DNA of 64,000 nucleotides, from contig CAVVFG010000016.1 of NCBI GenBank assembly GCA_963747405.1, positions 319,126 to 383,125 on the forward strand, read 5' to 3'. Below, piece by piece: positions 54,007 to 62,697 of this stretch (position 1 is its first letter; the number at the start of each line of letters is the position of its first letter). The DNA is from Fodinibacter sp963747405. Its GTDB lineage: Bacteria > Actinomycetota > Actinomycetes > Actinomycetales > Dermatophilaceae. The notes beneath the pieces were generated by a model, which saw only the letters and a program-made list of their open reading frames with translations, ran no database searches and had not been told where the DNA came from. A program made the position numbers and the translations under genes.

Positions 54007-55446
54007 TCACGCGTCCGCCACGTCGAGGGCGAGCAGGTCCTCGATCGTCTCACGCCGCACGAGCACGCGTGAGCGGCCTCCACGAACGGCGACGACGGGC
54101 GGGCGCGGGGTGTGGTTGTACTGGCTGGACAGGCTGCGGCAGTAGGCGCCGGTGCCCGGGACGGCGATGAGGTCACCCGGCACGAGGTCGGCGGGGAGGT
54201 ACTCGTCGAGCACGACGATGTCGCCGCTCTCGCAGTGCCGCCCGACGACCCGCGAGAGCCGGGGCGGCGCCTCCGACCGGCGGCTGGCCAGCGTGCACGA
54301 GTAGTCGGCCTCGTACAGCGCGGGGCGCGCGTTGTCGCTCATCCCGCCGTCGACCGAGACGTAGGTGCGGGTGTGGCCACCACCCACCTCGACGTCCTTG
54401 ACGGTGCCCACCTCGTAGAGGGTGAAGGTGCTCGGGCCGACGACCGCGCGGCCCGGCTCGACCGAGACGCGCGGCACGCGGGTGTCGTCGCCGTCGCCGA
54501 CCGCCTTGAGCTCGCGCCCGACGATGTCGGCCATCTCGTGCGCCAGGGTCGCTGCCGGCAGTGGGGTGTGCTGCGAGGTGTAGGCGATGCCGTAGCCACC
54601 GCCGAGGTCGATCTCGGGGCAGTGGTGGCCGTGCTCGTCGGCGATCTGCGCGTGCAGCCCGACGAGCCGGCGGGCTGCCATCTCGAAGCCGCCGGTGTCG
54701 AAGATCTGGCTGCCGATGTGGCTGTGCAGCCCCCGCAGGTCGAACACGTCGGGGCGGGCCAGCAGCGCACCGGCCGCCTCGAACGCCTGCCCACCGGCGA
54801 GGCTGAAGCCGAACTTCTGGTCCTCGTGCCCGGTCGCGATGAACTCGTGGGTGTGCGCCTCGACCCCGACCGTCACCCGCACCATCACCGGCGCGACGAC
54901 GCCGAGCTCGGCCGCCACCGCGGCGACCCGGTCGATCTCGTGGAAGGAGTCGACCACGATGCGCCCGACCCCGTAGCCGAGCGCCTCACGGATCTCGGCC
55001 GTCGTCTTGTTGTTGCCGTGGAAGCCGATCCGCTCCGGCGGGAACTGCGCCCGGCGCGCGACCGCCAGCTCGCCGCCGGTGCACACGTCGAGGTGCAGGC
55101 CCTCGTCGGCCACCCAGCGGGCGACGGCGGTGCAGAGGAACGCCTTGCCGGCGTAGTAGACGTCGGCCCCCGCCAGCGGCTCGAAGGCCGTGGCGAAGCC
55201 GTCGCGGAACTCCGCTGCGCGAGAGCGGAAGTCGACCTCATCCAGGACATAGGCCGCCGTGCCGTGCTCGCGTGCGAGGGTGAGCACGTCGACGCCGCCG
55301 ACGGTCAGCCGGCCCTCCTCGTCGCGGTCGACGGTGCGCGGCCAGAGCTGCGGCAGCAGCTCCATGACGTCGGTGGGGAACGGCAGGTAGAGCGGCGGGC
55401 CGCCGTAGCCCTCGGCGTGGAGGACGCCGGCCTCGTGCGAACGCAT
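54007..55446 (-). CDS. lysA: Diaminopimelate decarboxylase
   Basis: 479-residue fold-III PLP decarboxylase that makes lysine from meso-diaminopimelate. The PLP Lys is Lys101 in YYAGKAF; GLHSHIGSQ, the glycine loop DLGGGYGIAY and the catalytic Cys in GRHCESGDIV are all present. It sits between argS and hom as in M. tuberculosis (Rv1293). Confidence 0.96.
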   Translation of the reverse strand: MRSHEAGVLHAEGYGGPPLYLPFPTDVMELLPQLWPRTVDRDEEGRLTVGGVDVLTLAREHGTAAYVLDEVDFRSRAAEFRDGFATAFEPLAGADVYYAGKAFLCTAVARWVADEGLHLDVCTGGELAVARRAQFPPERIGFHGNNKTTAEIREALGYGVGRIVVDSFHEIDRVAAVAAELGVVAPVMVRVTVGVEAHTHEFIATGHEDQKFGFSLAGGQAFEAAGALLARPDVFDLRGLHSHIGSQIFDTGGFEMAARRLVGLHAQIADEHGHHCPEIDLGGGYGIAYTSQHTPLPAATLAHEMADIVGRELKAVGDGDDTRVPRVSVEPGRAVVGPSTFTLYEVGTVKDVEVGGGHTRTYVSVDGGMSDNARPALYEADYSCTLASRRSEAPPRLSRVVGRHCESGDIVVLDEYLPADLVPGDLIAVPGTGAYCRSLSSQYNHTPRPPVVAVRGGRSRVLVRRETIEDLLALDVADA

Positions 55447-55458
55447 CGGTCAGGCTCC

Positions 55459-57105
55459 CTACATCCGCTCGGGCGCGCCGACGCCGAGCAGGTCGAGCCC
55501 GTTGGCGAGCACCACCCGGGTGGCGTCGTTGAGCCACCGGCGGGTGCGGTGCAGGTCGGTGACCTCCTCGTCGACGCTCACCGGGCGCACCCGGCAGGTG
55601 TCGTACCACTTGTGGTAGCGGCCGGCGAGCTCCTCGAGGTAACGGGCGACCCGGTGCGGCTCGAGCAGGTGCGCGGCCTGCGCGACCACCCGCGGGAAGT
55701 CGCCGAGCACCGCGAGCAAGGAGGCCTCGGTGGGGTCGGTGAGCAGGCCCGCGTCGAAGCCGTCGGTGCGGTGCACGCCGTCCTCACCCGCGAGCCGCGC
55801 GACGTTCGCGGTGCGGGCGTGGGCGTACTGCACGTAGAAGACCGGGTTGTCGTTGGTCTGCTTGCGCAGCTCCTCGCCGTCGAGCGACAGCGGGCTGTCG
55901 GAGGGATAGCGCGCCAGCGAGTAGCGCACGGCATCCTTGCCGATCCACTCGATCAGCTCGTCGAGGTAGATCGCGTTGCCCAGCCGCTTGCCCATCCGCT
56001 GGCCGGCGATGGAGATCAGCTGGCCGATCTTCACCTCGATGTTGTGCTCGGGGTCGTCACCGGCGCACGCCGCGATGGCCTTGAGCCGGTTGATGTAGCC
56101 GTGGTGGTCGGCACCGAGCAGGTAGACCTTCTCGTCGAAGCCGCGGTCCTTCTTGCTGAGGTAGTAGGCGGCATCGGCGGCGAAGTAGGTGGGACTGCCG
56201 TCGGTGCGGATGAGGACGCGGTCCTTGTCGTCGCCGAAGTCGGTGGTGCGCAGCCACACGGCGCCCTCGGCGTCGAAGACGTGGCCCTGCTCGCGCAGCC
56301 GGGCGACGGCCTGCTCCACGGCATGGCCCTCGTGCAGGGCGCGCTCGGAGAACCAGACGTCGAAGTAGACCCCGAACTCGTCGAGGGTGCGCCGGATGGC
56401 GGCGAGCTGGGCGGTGTAGCCGAGGTCGCGGGCGACGGCGACGGCCTCGTCGTGCGGCAGCTCGAGCAGGTCGGGGCGCAGGGCCAGCACCTCCGCCGCC
56501 CGGTCGGCGACGTACTCGCCCGGGTAGCCATCCTCCGGCGGCTCCTGGCCGGCGGCCCGAGCCAGCACCGAGGCCCCGAACTTGTCCATCTGGGCGCCGG
56601 CGTCGTTGATGTAGTACTCGGCCGCCACCTGTGCCCCGGCCGCGGTGAGCAGGCGGCGCATCGAGTCGCCCAGCGCCGCCCACCGGGTGTGGCCGATGTG
56701 GATGGGGCCGGTGGGGTTGGCCGAGATGAACTCGAGGTTGACCACCCGCCCGGCCTCGGCGGTGCTGTGCCCGTAGGTGGCCCCGGCCTCGACGATCGCG
56801 CGGGCGAGCTCGCCAGCGCTCGCGGCCTCCAGCGTGATGTTGAGGAACCCGGGCCCGGCGACGTCGACCGCCTTCACCCCGGGGACGTCGGCGAGGTGGG
56901 TGGCGAGCGCCGTCGCCAGGTCGCGTGGCGGGACGCCGGCGCCCTTGGCGAGCTGGAGGGCCACGTTGGTCGACCAGTCCCCGTGGTCGCGGTTGCGCGG
57001 ACGCTCGACCCGGACCTCCGCGGGCACGGTGACACCGAGGTCACCGGCGTCGACGGCGGACTGGAGCGCGGCACGGATCGCGGCCGAGAGCTGTTCGGGG
57101 GTCAC
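55459..57105 (-). CDS. argS: Arginyl-tRNA synthetase
   Basis: 548-residue class I synthetase. The HIGH signature is at 136-139 (PTGPIHIGHTRW), and the second signature is the divergent GQRMGKRLGN in place of KMSKS, as is common in ArgRS. The C-terminal DALR domain begins near YVQYAHARTANVARL. The GTG at 57105 lies 6 bases after TAGAAT, so argS seems to have its own leaderless promoter. A tRNA-Arg gene lies 525 bases away. Confidence 0.96.
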   Translation of the reverse strand: MTPEQLSAAIRAALQSAVDAGDLGVTVPAEVRVERPRNRDHGDWSTNVALQLAKGAGVPPRDLATALATHLADVPGVKAVDVAGPGFLNITLEAASAGELARAIVEAGATYGHSTAEAGRVVNLEFISANPTGPIHIGHTRWAALGDSMRRLLTAAGAQVAAEYYINDAGAQMDKFGASVLARAAGQEPPEDGYPGEYVADRAAEVLALRPDLLELPHDEAVAVARDLGYTAQLAAIRRTLDEFGVYFDVWFSERALHEGHAVEQAVARLREQGHVFDAEGAVWLRTTDFGDDKDRVLIRTDGSPTYFAADAAYYLSKKDRGFDEKVYLLGADHHGYINRLKAIAACAGDDPEHNIEVKIGQLISIAGQRMGKRLGNAIYLDELIEWIGKDAVRYSLARYPSDSPLSLDGEELRKQTNDNPVFYVQYAHARTANVARLAGEDGVHRTDGFDAGLLTDPTEASLLAVLGDFPRVVAQAAHLLEPHRVARYLEELAGRYHKWYDTCRVRPVSVDEEVTDLHRTRRWLNDATRVVLANGLDLLGVGAPERM

Positions 57106-57111
57106 CGCGTA

Positions 57112-57117
57112 ATTCTA
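57112..57117 (-). promoter_or_regulatory. -10 element of argS, overlapping the stop codon of the receiver gene
   Basis: TAGAAT, an excellent -10 hexamer, ends 6 bases before the argS GTG. Its first three bases are the TAG stop codon of the upstream receiver-domain gene. Confidence 0.55.
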
Positions 57118-57543
57118 TGGGCGGCGCTTCGGGGCCCTTCCGGTGGTCGCGAGCCGTGAGACGGCGGCCACGAGCTCGTCCGGGTCGAACGGCTTGGAGA
57201 TGAACCCGTCGAACCCCGCGCCGCTCGCCTCGGGGGCGTCGTGGACGACGACAGAGCCGGTGACGAGCAGCACCGGCACCGGGTCGAGGCGGTGGTGGGA
57301 GCGGATGGCGGCGATGGCCCACCAGCCGTCGTACGGGGCCATCTCAGAGTCGAGCACGATGACGTCGGGGGCGGGACGCTCCGGGTCGATGAGGCGCGCC
57401 ATCGCCTCGTGCCCGTCGGCCGCCTCCTCGACGGTGAAGCCCGCCAGCTCGAGGTTGATGCGCAGGAGACGCCTGATCGGCTCCATGTCGTCGCAGACGA
57501 GCACTCGGGGTGCCGGACCGCTGGCGCCGGTCCCGGATTGCAT
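57115..57543 (-). CDS. Stand-alone response-regulator receiver protein
   Basis: 142-residue single receiver domain with no output domain. The phosphoacceptor is Asp65 in DVIVLDSEMAP, the acidic pocket is CDDMEP at 17-22, and the conserved Lys is in FISKPFDPDEL. Such proteins signal through protein contacts, as CheY does. Its kinase is unknown; the kinases at 59-64 kb are of the NarL type and not obvious partners. The ATG at 57543 follows a TAGTCT box by 7 bases. Confidence 0.87.
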   Translation of the reverse strand: MQSGTGASGPAPRVLVCDDMEPIRRLLRINLELAGFTVEEAADGHEAMARLIDPERPAPDVIVLDSEMAPYDGWWAIAAIRSHHRLDPVPVLLVTGSVVVHDAPEASGAGFDGFISKPFDPDELVAAVSRLATTGRAPKRRP

Positions 57544-57550
57544 GGACGCC

Positions 57551-57556
57551 AGACTA
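57551..57556 (-). promoter_or_regulatory. -10 element of the receiver gene (leaderless)
   Basis: TAGTCT ends 7 bases before the ATG at 57543. Confidence 0.5.
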
Positions 57557-57561
57557 GGCTG

Positions 57562-58698
57562 CTACCCTCGCGGAGCGCTGGAAACCGCGGGGAATCCACC
57601 CTGAAGAATCTGACGCACGGCCGACCCAGGCCCCCGTAGCTCAGGGGATAGAGCACCGCCCTCCGGAGGCGGGAGCGTAGGTTCGAATCCTACCGGGGGC
57701 ACCACCAAGAACGCCCGCTGAACTGCACCGACAGGGGCAGGAGCGACGGACGAGCCGGGGCCCGACTCATCCGTGACCGGCTGCGAGCCGGTGGAGGCTC
57801 GGGCGGATGGTCGAGGCGGTCGCCGGGCGGCGTGCCACGGCTTGCCCCGGGGGCAGACGGTGAGGAGCGTCGCGGTCACGACGGCTGTCGCCCCGAGTGC
57901 CACGGTGGGTGTGAGCGTCTCGCCGAGGACCGCCCAGGCGCAGGCTGCTCCGAAGACCGGCTCCAGGGTCAGGACGACGGCTGCGGTGGTGGCGTCGACC
58001 CGACTCTGGGCCCAGGTCAACAGCACCAGGGCCGCGCCGGTGCCGATCGCGCCGAGCCCGGCCACCAACACCGCGTGCGCGGCGCTTCGGGGAACCGAGA
58101 GGGCGCAGCCCTGGAGGGCGGCCAGGGCCCAGGCGAGGGTGGCGACGGAGGCGACCTGGATGAGCGCGAGCGGGAGCGCCTCACCGGGTCTGCCCCATCG
58201 TTGCAGGGCCACGAGGTGGACCGCCCACGCCAGTGCCGCCGCGAGTGTCATGAGCTCGCCGACGCCGATGCCGACGCCACGCAGGGTGATCAACGCCAGG
58301 CCGGTCGTTGCGAGCAGCACCCCGGTGACGGAGTGGCCCGACAGGCCGGCGCCGCCCCAGAGCACGGCGACGACCGGTGCGAAGACGACGACGGTCCCGG
58401 TCAGGAACGCCGAGGTGACGACCGGGGTGGTCTCCAGGGCACAGGTCTGGAGCAGGAAGCCGGCCGCCAGCAAGGTCCCCAGACCCAGACCCCGGATGAG
58501 CGTCGAACGAGTGACGTTGCGACGTGTTCCGGGCAGTGTGGCGGCAAGGGTCACGGCGGCGACGGCGAAGCGCAGCGCCACCTGCTGGACGGCGGCGACG
58601 CCCTCCAGGGCGGCGCTGCTCGCTGACAGGGCGCCGCCCCAGATCAGCGCGACGGCGACCAGTGCCGCCACCCCCCGACGGTCCCGCGTGCCGGCCAC
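57562..58698 (-). CDS. EamA/DMT-family transporter whose frame runs through the tRNA gene
   Basis: Ten hydrophobic segments between residues about 10 and 285 and the duplicated EamA pattern (ALIWGGALSASSAALEGV, LTLEPVFGAACAWAVLGETLTPTVALGA) mark a drug/metabolite exporter. Transporters of this type end near residue 300. Here no stop follows, and the frame continues through a Pro/Arg/Ser-rich stretch and then antisense through tRNA-Arg (VVPPVGFEPTLPPPEGGALS), ending at 57562. The last 75 or so residues are thus probably not native protein, and the gene may have lost its own end. Start is GTG 58698. Confidence 0.72.
   Translation of the reverse strand: MAGTRDRRGVAALVAVALIWGGALSASSAALEGVAAVQQVALRFAVAAVTLAATLPGTRRNVTRSTLIRGLGLGTLLAAGFLLQTCALETTPVVTSAFLTGTVVVFAPVVAVLWGGAGLSGHSVTGVLLATTGLALITLRGVGIGVGELMTLAAALAWAVHLVALQRWGRPGEALPLALIQVASVATLAWALAALQGCALSVPRSAAHAVLVAGLGAIGTGAALVLLTWAQSRVDATTAAVVLTLEPVFGAACAWAVLGETLTPTVALGATAVVTATLLTVCPRGKPWHAARRPPRPSARASTGSQPVTDESGPGSSVAPAPVGAVQRAFLVVPPVGFEPTLPPPEGGALSPELRGPGSAVRQILQGGFPAVSSAPRG
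57630..57704 (+). tRNA. tRNA-Arg (anticodon CCG)
   Basis: Complete cloverleaf: acceptor GCCCCCG pairs with CGGGGGC, the anticodon stem CCGCC/GGCGG encloses loop CTCCGGA (anticodon CCG, reading CGG codons), and the T arm is GTAGG-TTCGAAT-CCTAC. Discriminator A is at 57701 and CCA (57702-57704) is encoded. It is on the opposite strand to argS. Confidence 0.97.
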
Positions 58699-58711
58699 GT
58701 GAGCTCGTCCC

Positions 58712-58912
58712 TCACACCACGACGTGCGGAGCCGGCGACGACGCGAACGGGCCCGGTGCCCAGATCGTCTCGTGGCCCTCGCGCACCTGGGACGCGACGA
58801 CGACGGCCAGGAGGAGCAGGCCGATGACGACGAACAGGGCGATCACCGCCTGGAGGACCCAGTCGGTCGGCTGGGCGACGCGGAGTCGGCGCGGGGCGAG
58901 GTGGCTGCTCAT
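58712..58912 (-). CDS. Small single-helix membrane protein
   Basis: 66-residue protein with one hydrophobic segment (residues about 19-42, VLQAVIALFVVIGLLLLAVVVAS) between a basic N-terminus and a short polar tail. I do not recognise it. ATG 58912 is preceded by GGTGG; an ATG at 58960 would add 16 residues. It lies upstream of the EamA gene on the same strand and is divergent from the histidine kinase. Confidence 0.5.
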   Translation of the reverse strand: MSSHLAPRRLRVAQPTDWVLQAVIALFVVIGLLLLAVVVASQVREGHETIWAPGPFASSPAPHVVV

Positions 58913-59020
58913 GCCCACCACGCTCCGCGATGTGCCGCCCATCGGGAAGCGGGCCACCACCCACCTCGAACGAGGGTTATCCCTGCAGACAGCAGGCCCT
59001 CGGCGCGGGACACTCGTGGG

Positions 59021-60799
59021 GTGCGCAGTGGTCCCATCCGCACCGCCGCCCTACTGGCCCCGCTCGCGGTGCTGACCGCCTCGGGTCTGGTGCCCACCTG
59101 CGTCGCCCTCGTGTCCGACGGCTGGGGAGCCGTGGCCACGCTGGCCGTCCAGCTCATGTTGACCTTCGCGGGCGTCCTGCTCTGGCTCGATCCCGAGAAC
59201 CGCGGTCACGCTGCCCGCCTCCTCGTCGCGGGGTTCCTGGTCGGCGTCGGCATGCTCGAGAGCTCGACGTTCGAGCAGATGTCCGGGTACTGGCTACAGG
59301 TCGGGTGGTCGTCCCAGCTGCTCGTCATCCCGGTTCTCCTCCCCCTCCTCATCGCCTACCCCCAACCGCATGCGGAGGGCACGGCCGCCCGGCTGCTCGT
59401 CGTCGGCGCGTGGCTGTGGGCGGCCCCTCTCAGGGTGGCGGCCGCCCTCTCCTGGAGCCCTGAGACGAGCGGGCTCGAGATTCCCGCCCAGTGGCTCGCC
59501 GTGGGTGCGGGCGAGCTGACGCGGGAGATCCAGCTCCTGTCGTTCGGCGTGCTCGTCGTGCTGGCGACCGGCCTGGGTGTCCTGGAGGGTCGCCGGTGGC
59601 GGTCCGCGCGCGGGGCTGCGCGCACGGCCACGCGCCTGGTGGCCGCGTCCGGGATCCTCCTCGCGGTCGGCGTGGTGCTTCGCGAGGGTGCCCGGCATGT
59701 CATCCGGGCCGGCTGGGTGGACGCCGGCGCCGACCTCCAGGCCCGGCTGGACCTGGCCGTCGACCTGATGGCCTTCGCCGCGGTCCTGGCCCTCGTCACC
59801 GTGGCCCTGCGGTCGGCCGCCCGCCGAGGGATCGTGGTCGAGCGGCTGCTCGCCGCCGCCGGCGACCCTTCGGCGGTGGAAGACGTGCTTCGAGACGAGC
59901 TGAGCGACCCGACCCTCGTCCTGGCATTCCGGGTGGAGGATGCGTGGGTCTTCGCACGAGGCGGCCCGACCCCCGGGCGCGGCGCCGAGGCAGGACGGGT
60001 GCAGCGCGCCCTCCTGGATGCGGACGCCCGGCCGGTCGCACTCCTCGACGCGGACGAGCAGGTGGGACTGGACCCGGCCCAGCTCCGGGTCACCCTGGCC
60101 GCGGCGACCCTGGTCCTGCAGAACACCCGGCTGGCCGCCGAGCGCTCAGCCCATCTCGCGGAGCTGGCGGCCTCGCGCGCGCGCATCGTCCAGGCCGGGG
60201 TCGAGCAGCGCCGACGGCTCGAACGCGACCTGCACGACGGAGCACAACAGAGCCTCCTCGCGGTGGCCACCACCCTGTCCCGGGCGTCGCTCACCGACGG
60301 GGAGGGAAGCCTGCGCACCGTCGTGGACGACGCCCGGGCGCAGCTCACCGCCGCCCTGGCCGAGCTGCGGTCCCTGGCGCGCGGCATCCACCCCGCGGCC
60401 CTGAGCCAGGGCGGCCTCCCCGGGGGCCTGGCCGGCTTGGCCCCGGGTGTGGAGGACGTCGAGGTACGGCTGGGGCCCGAGATCGCCGCGGGCACACCGC
60501 TGGTGCCGGCCGCGGAGTCCACCGCCTACTTCGTCGCCGCCGAGGCCCTGGCCAACGCGCTGCGGCACGCCGCGGGCAGCGCGGTCAGGATCGAGGCCGA
60601 CCTCCAGGACGCGGCCCTGGTGGTCACCGTCCTCGACCACGGCCCCGGTGGAGCCGTCGCACGCCCCGGTGGTGGACTGGCCGGGCTCGCCGACCGCGTC
60701 AGGGCTCTGGGCGGGACCCTCGAGGTCGACAGCCCGACCGGGGCGGGAACGCGGGTGCGAGCCAGGCTGCCCGAGGCGTTGGCGGCGGCCACCCCATGA
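59021..60799 (+). CDS. Membrane histidine kinase, NarL/LiaS type
   Basis: 592-residue sensor kinase. The N-terminal 270 residues contain about seven hydrophobic segments, followed by a degenerate GAF-like region, then the HisKA_3 H-box QRRRLERDLHDGAQQSLLAV with phospho-accepting His405, and an HATPase domain with FVAAEALANALRHA (N box), DHGPGG and GGGLAGLADRVRALGG. The GTG at 59021 starts just before the first helix. It overlaps the LuxR regulator gene (ATGA), so the two form one two-component system. The signal is unknown, probably membrane- or envelope-related. Confidence 0.9.
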   Translation: MRSGPIRTAALLAPLAVLTASGLVPTCVALVSDGWGAVATLAVQLMLTFAGVLLWLDPENRGHAARLLVAGFLVGVGMLESSTFEQMSGYWLQVGWSSQLLVIPVLLPLLIAYPQPHAEGTAARLLVVGAWLWAAPLRVAAALSWSPETSGLEIPAQWLAVGAGELTREIQLLSFGVLVVLATGLGVLEGRRWRSARGAARTATRLVAASGILLAVGVVLREGARHVIRAGWVDAGADLQARLDLAVDLMAFAAVLALVTVALRSAARRGIVVERLLAAAGDPSAVEDVLRDELSDPTLVLAFRVEDAWVFARGGPTPGRGAEAGRVQRALLDADARPVALLDADEQVGLDPAQLRVTLAAATLVLQNTRLAAERSAHLAELAASRARIVQAGVEQRRRLERDLHDGAQQSLLAVATTLSRASLTDGEGSLRTVVDDARAQLTAALAELRSLARGIHPAALSQGGLPGGLAGLAPGVEDVEVRLGPEIAAGTPLVPAAESTAYFVAAEALANALRHAAGSAVRIEADLQDAALVVTVLDHGPGGAVARPGGGLAGLADRVRALGGTLEVDSPTGAGTRVRARLPEALAAATP

Positions 60800-61506
60800 C
60801 GACACCGCACCGGTCCGGTCCCGATGCCGAGCGGATGCCGCCACTCTCGGTGGTGCTCGCAGACGACTCCGGAATCTTCCGGCAGGGACTGGCCTCGCTC
60901 CTGGCGGCTGCCGGGGTCACCGTCACCGCATCGGTGGCCTCCGTCGAGCACCTGGTGGCAGCGGTGTCCCGCAACCAACCGGACATCGCCGTCGTCGACG
61001 TCCGGATGCCACCGACGAACACCGACGAGGGCATCCGGGCCGCCGCCCAGCTGCACGCAGCGTTCCCGGGGATGGGAGTGCTCGTCCTGTCGACGTACGT
61101 CGAGGCTCGCTGGGTGACGCACCTGCTGGACGCCGTGCCCGAAGGCGTCGGCTACCTGCTCAAGGACCGGGTCGAGGACGTCGCCGCGCTCCTGGGCGTC
61201 ATGCAACGGATCGCCGCGGGCGGGATCGCCCTCGACCCCGAGGTCGTCACCGTGCTGATGTCCGCCCGCCGCCATGCCCAACCCCTCGCCCGGCTCACCC
61301 AGCGCGAGCGGGAGGTGCTGACGCTCATCGCCGAAGGACAGTCGAACGCGGGGATCGCCGACACCCTGTCCCTCTCGGTGAAGACGGTGGAGGCCCACGT
61401 CGCATCGATCTTCCGCGCCCTGGACCTGGACAGCACCACCAGCGACAACCGCCGGGTCAAGGCGGCACTGGCCTTCCTGGCCGCCGCAGGGCCCGTCGTG
61501 CCCTGA
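60796..61506 (+). CDS. LuxR/NarL-family response regulator
   Basis: 236-residue regulator with a receiver domain (about 16-140; ADDSG at 22-26, phospho-Asp68 in AVVDVRMPPTNTDEG, Lys in LLKDRV) and a LuxR-type helix-turn-helix (about 170-232, LTQREREVLTLIAEGQSNAGIADTLSLSVKTVEAHVASIFRAL). Its ATG overlaps the stop of the upstream kinase, its likely partner. Followed by a convergent lipoprotein gene with an 8-bp inverted repeat (TGAGGTTC) spanning the gap. Confidence 0.93.
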   Translation: MTTPHRSGPDAERMPPLSVVLADDSGIFRQGLASLLAAAGVTVTASVASVEHLVAAVSRNQPDIAVVDVRMPPTNTDEGIRAAAQLHAAFPGMGVLVLSTYVEARWVTHLLDAVPEGVGYLLKDRVEDVAALLGVMQRIAAGGIALDPEVVTVLMSARRHAQPLARLTQREREVLTLIAEGQSNAGIADTLSLSVKTVEAHVASIFRALDLDSTTSDNRRVKAALAFLAAAGPVVP

Positions 61507-61550
61507 GGTTCACGGCCCGCTGGTCGGCGTGTCCGTGCGTGCTGCGAACC

Positions 61551-62447
61551 TCATGACCACGTGGCCGGGTAGGCCGGCACCGGCAGGTCCAGGGGGTGCA
61601 CCGTGCCGTCGCCGGTCCGCAGCGCGATGTGGAGCACACCCCCTTCGCCCATCGCGTCGACCCCGCCGACCAGGGCAGTGACCGGACTGGTCTCGGCAGG
61701 GGGGAGGCCCTGCAGGACCGCGTCGACCAGCGGGTGAACGCCTCCCGACGGGGTCTCGAGCCACGCCATGGACGTGCTGCCATCGGGCAGCGTCAGCTCG
61801 GCCGGCTCCAGTGGGGCGTCCGAGTCGTTGGTCACCTCGAAGTCGACCGCCAGAGCGCCGTCCAGGTTCTTCGGGCACCCGGGGTCGGTTCCCTCGAGGC
61901 AGGTCACGTCGACGAACACACCGACGACACGGCCGGTGACCGGCGTCGTCCCGGCACTGTCGTCGGCCGCCGGGGTGACCCACCGTCCGATCGGGAACTC
62001 GTTGCGGGTGAACGAGTCCAACATCCACTCGTCGCCGTCCGCCCGGAAGGTCAGGTCGGTGAGCGCCCGGACCGGTGGACCCTCCGGGTCACCCCAGGTC
62101 ACCGGCCCGGCGAACGTGACGGAGGTCGTGTCGACGGTTGCCCGTCCGGGGTCGGCGTGGGCATGCGGGAACACCGTGTCCGCGGCCTCGCCCGAGGCCC
62201 GCAGCAGGTGGTCGGTGTGGGCGAAGAATGCCGCCGCAGGCCCGGTCGACAGGTCGCGGAGCCCGGCCGGGTCACCGGCCACGAACCCGGCGGCGACCTT
62301 GTCGAAGGCAGCGCGGGCCGTCGCCGCAGCCTGGCCGCTGGGCGACTCGGACGGTTCTCTCCCGGCATCCGCACAGCCGGCGAGGAGCAGCACGAGGGCG
62401 ATCGGCGCCCAGCTGTGACTGGCTCGGTACTGATGGGTGATGGTCAT
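61551..62447 (-). CDS. Lipoprotein of unknown function
   Basis: 298-residue lipoprotein with the lipobox LLLAGC, lipid Cys at residue 25, after a signal segment WAPIALVLLLAGC. The mature part is acidic, with a helical ATARAAFDKVAAGFVAGDPAGLRDLSTGP region and beta-rich segments later, and no family I know. AGGAGG before the ATG at 62447 fixes the start. It lies between two kinase genes, so it may be an envelope partner or target of one of them; that is inference. Confidence 0.7.
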   Translation of the reverse strand: MTITHQYRASHSWAPIALVLLLAGCADAGREPSESPSGQAAATARAAFDKVAAGFVAGDPAGLRDLSTGPAAAFFAHTDHLLRASGEAADTVFPHAHADPGRATVDTTSVTFAGPVTWGDPEGPPVRALTDLTFRADGDEWMLDSFTRNEFPIGRWVTPAADDSAGTTPVTGRVVGVFVDVTCLEGTDPGCPKNLDGALAVDFEVTNDSDAPLEPAELTLPDGSTSMAWLETPSGGVHPLVDAVLQGLPPAETSPVTALVGGVDAMGEGGVLHIALRTGDGTVHPLDLPVPAYPATWS

Positions 62448-62697
62448 GTCGCGCCTCCTGGTCACCATCAAGACAACCGCTCCCGGCAGTGCCGGACATC
62501 GAGGATGACCCTGCACTTTCCGGGCGCTGCATAGGGGTCAGCCCCACCCCCGGCAACGAGCCGGCGGTCGTCCGTCCACTGTCTCCCCGAGCGGAGGATC
62601 CGGCCAGCGATTGGGGGCTGTCCCTCTGGCAGTCCCGCGCCGACTGCACGAGCATGGCTGGATGGCCAGTGCAGCTGCCGGGACCGCGAGGGGGGCG

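Noticed and set aside
57640..57720. Peptide VVPPVGFEPTLPPPEGGALS as a protein motif
   Set aside because: It is the antisense translation of tRNA-Arg; the same peptide arises in many genomes wherever a frame runs over such a tRNA.
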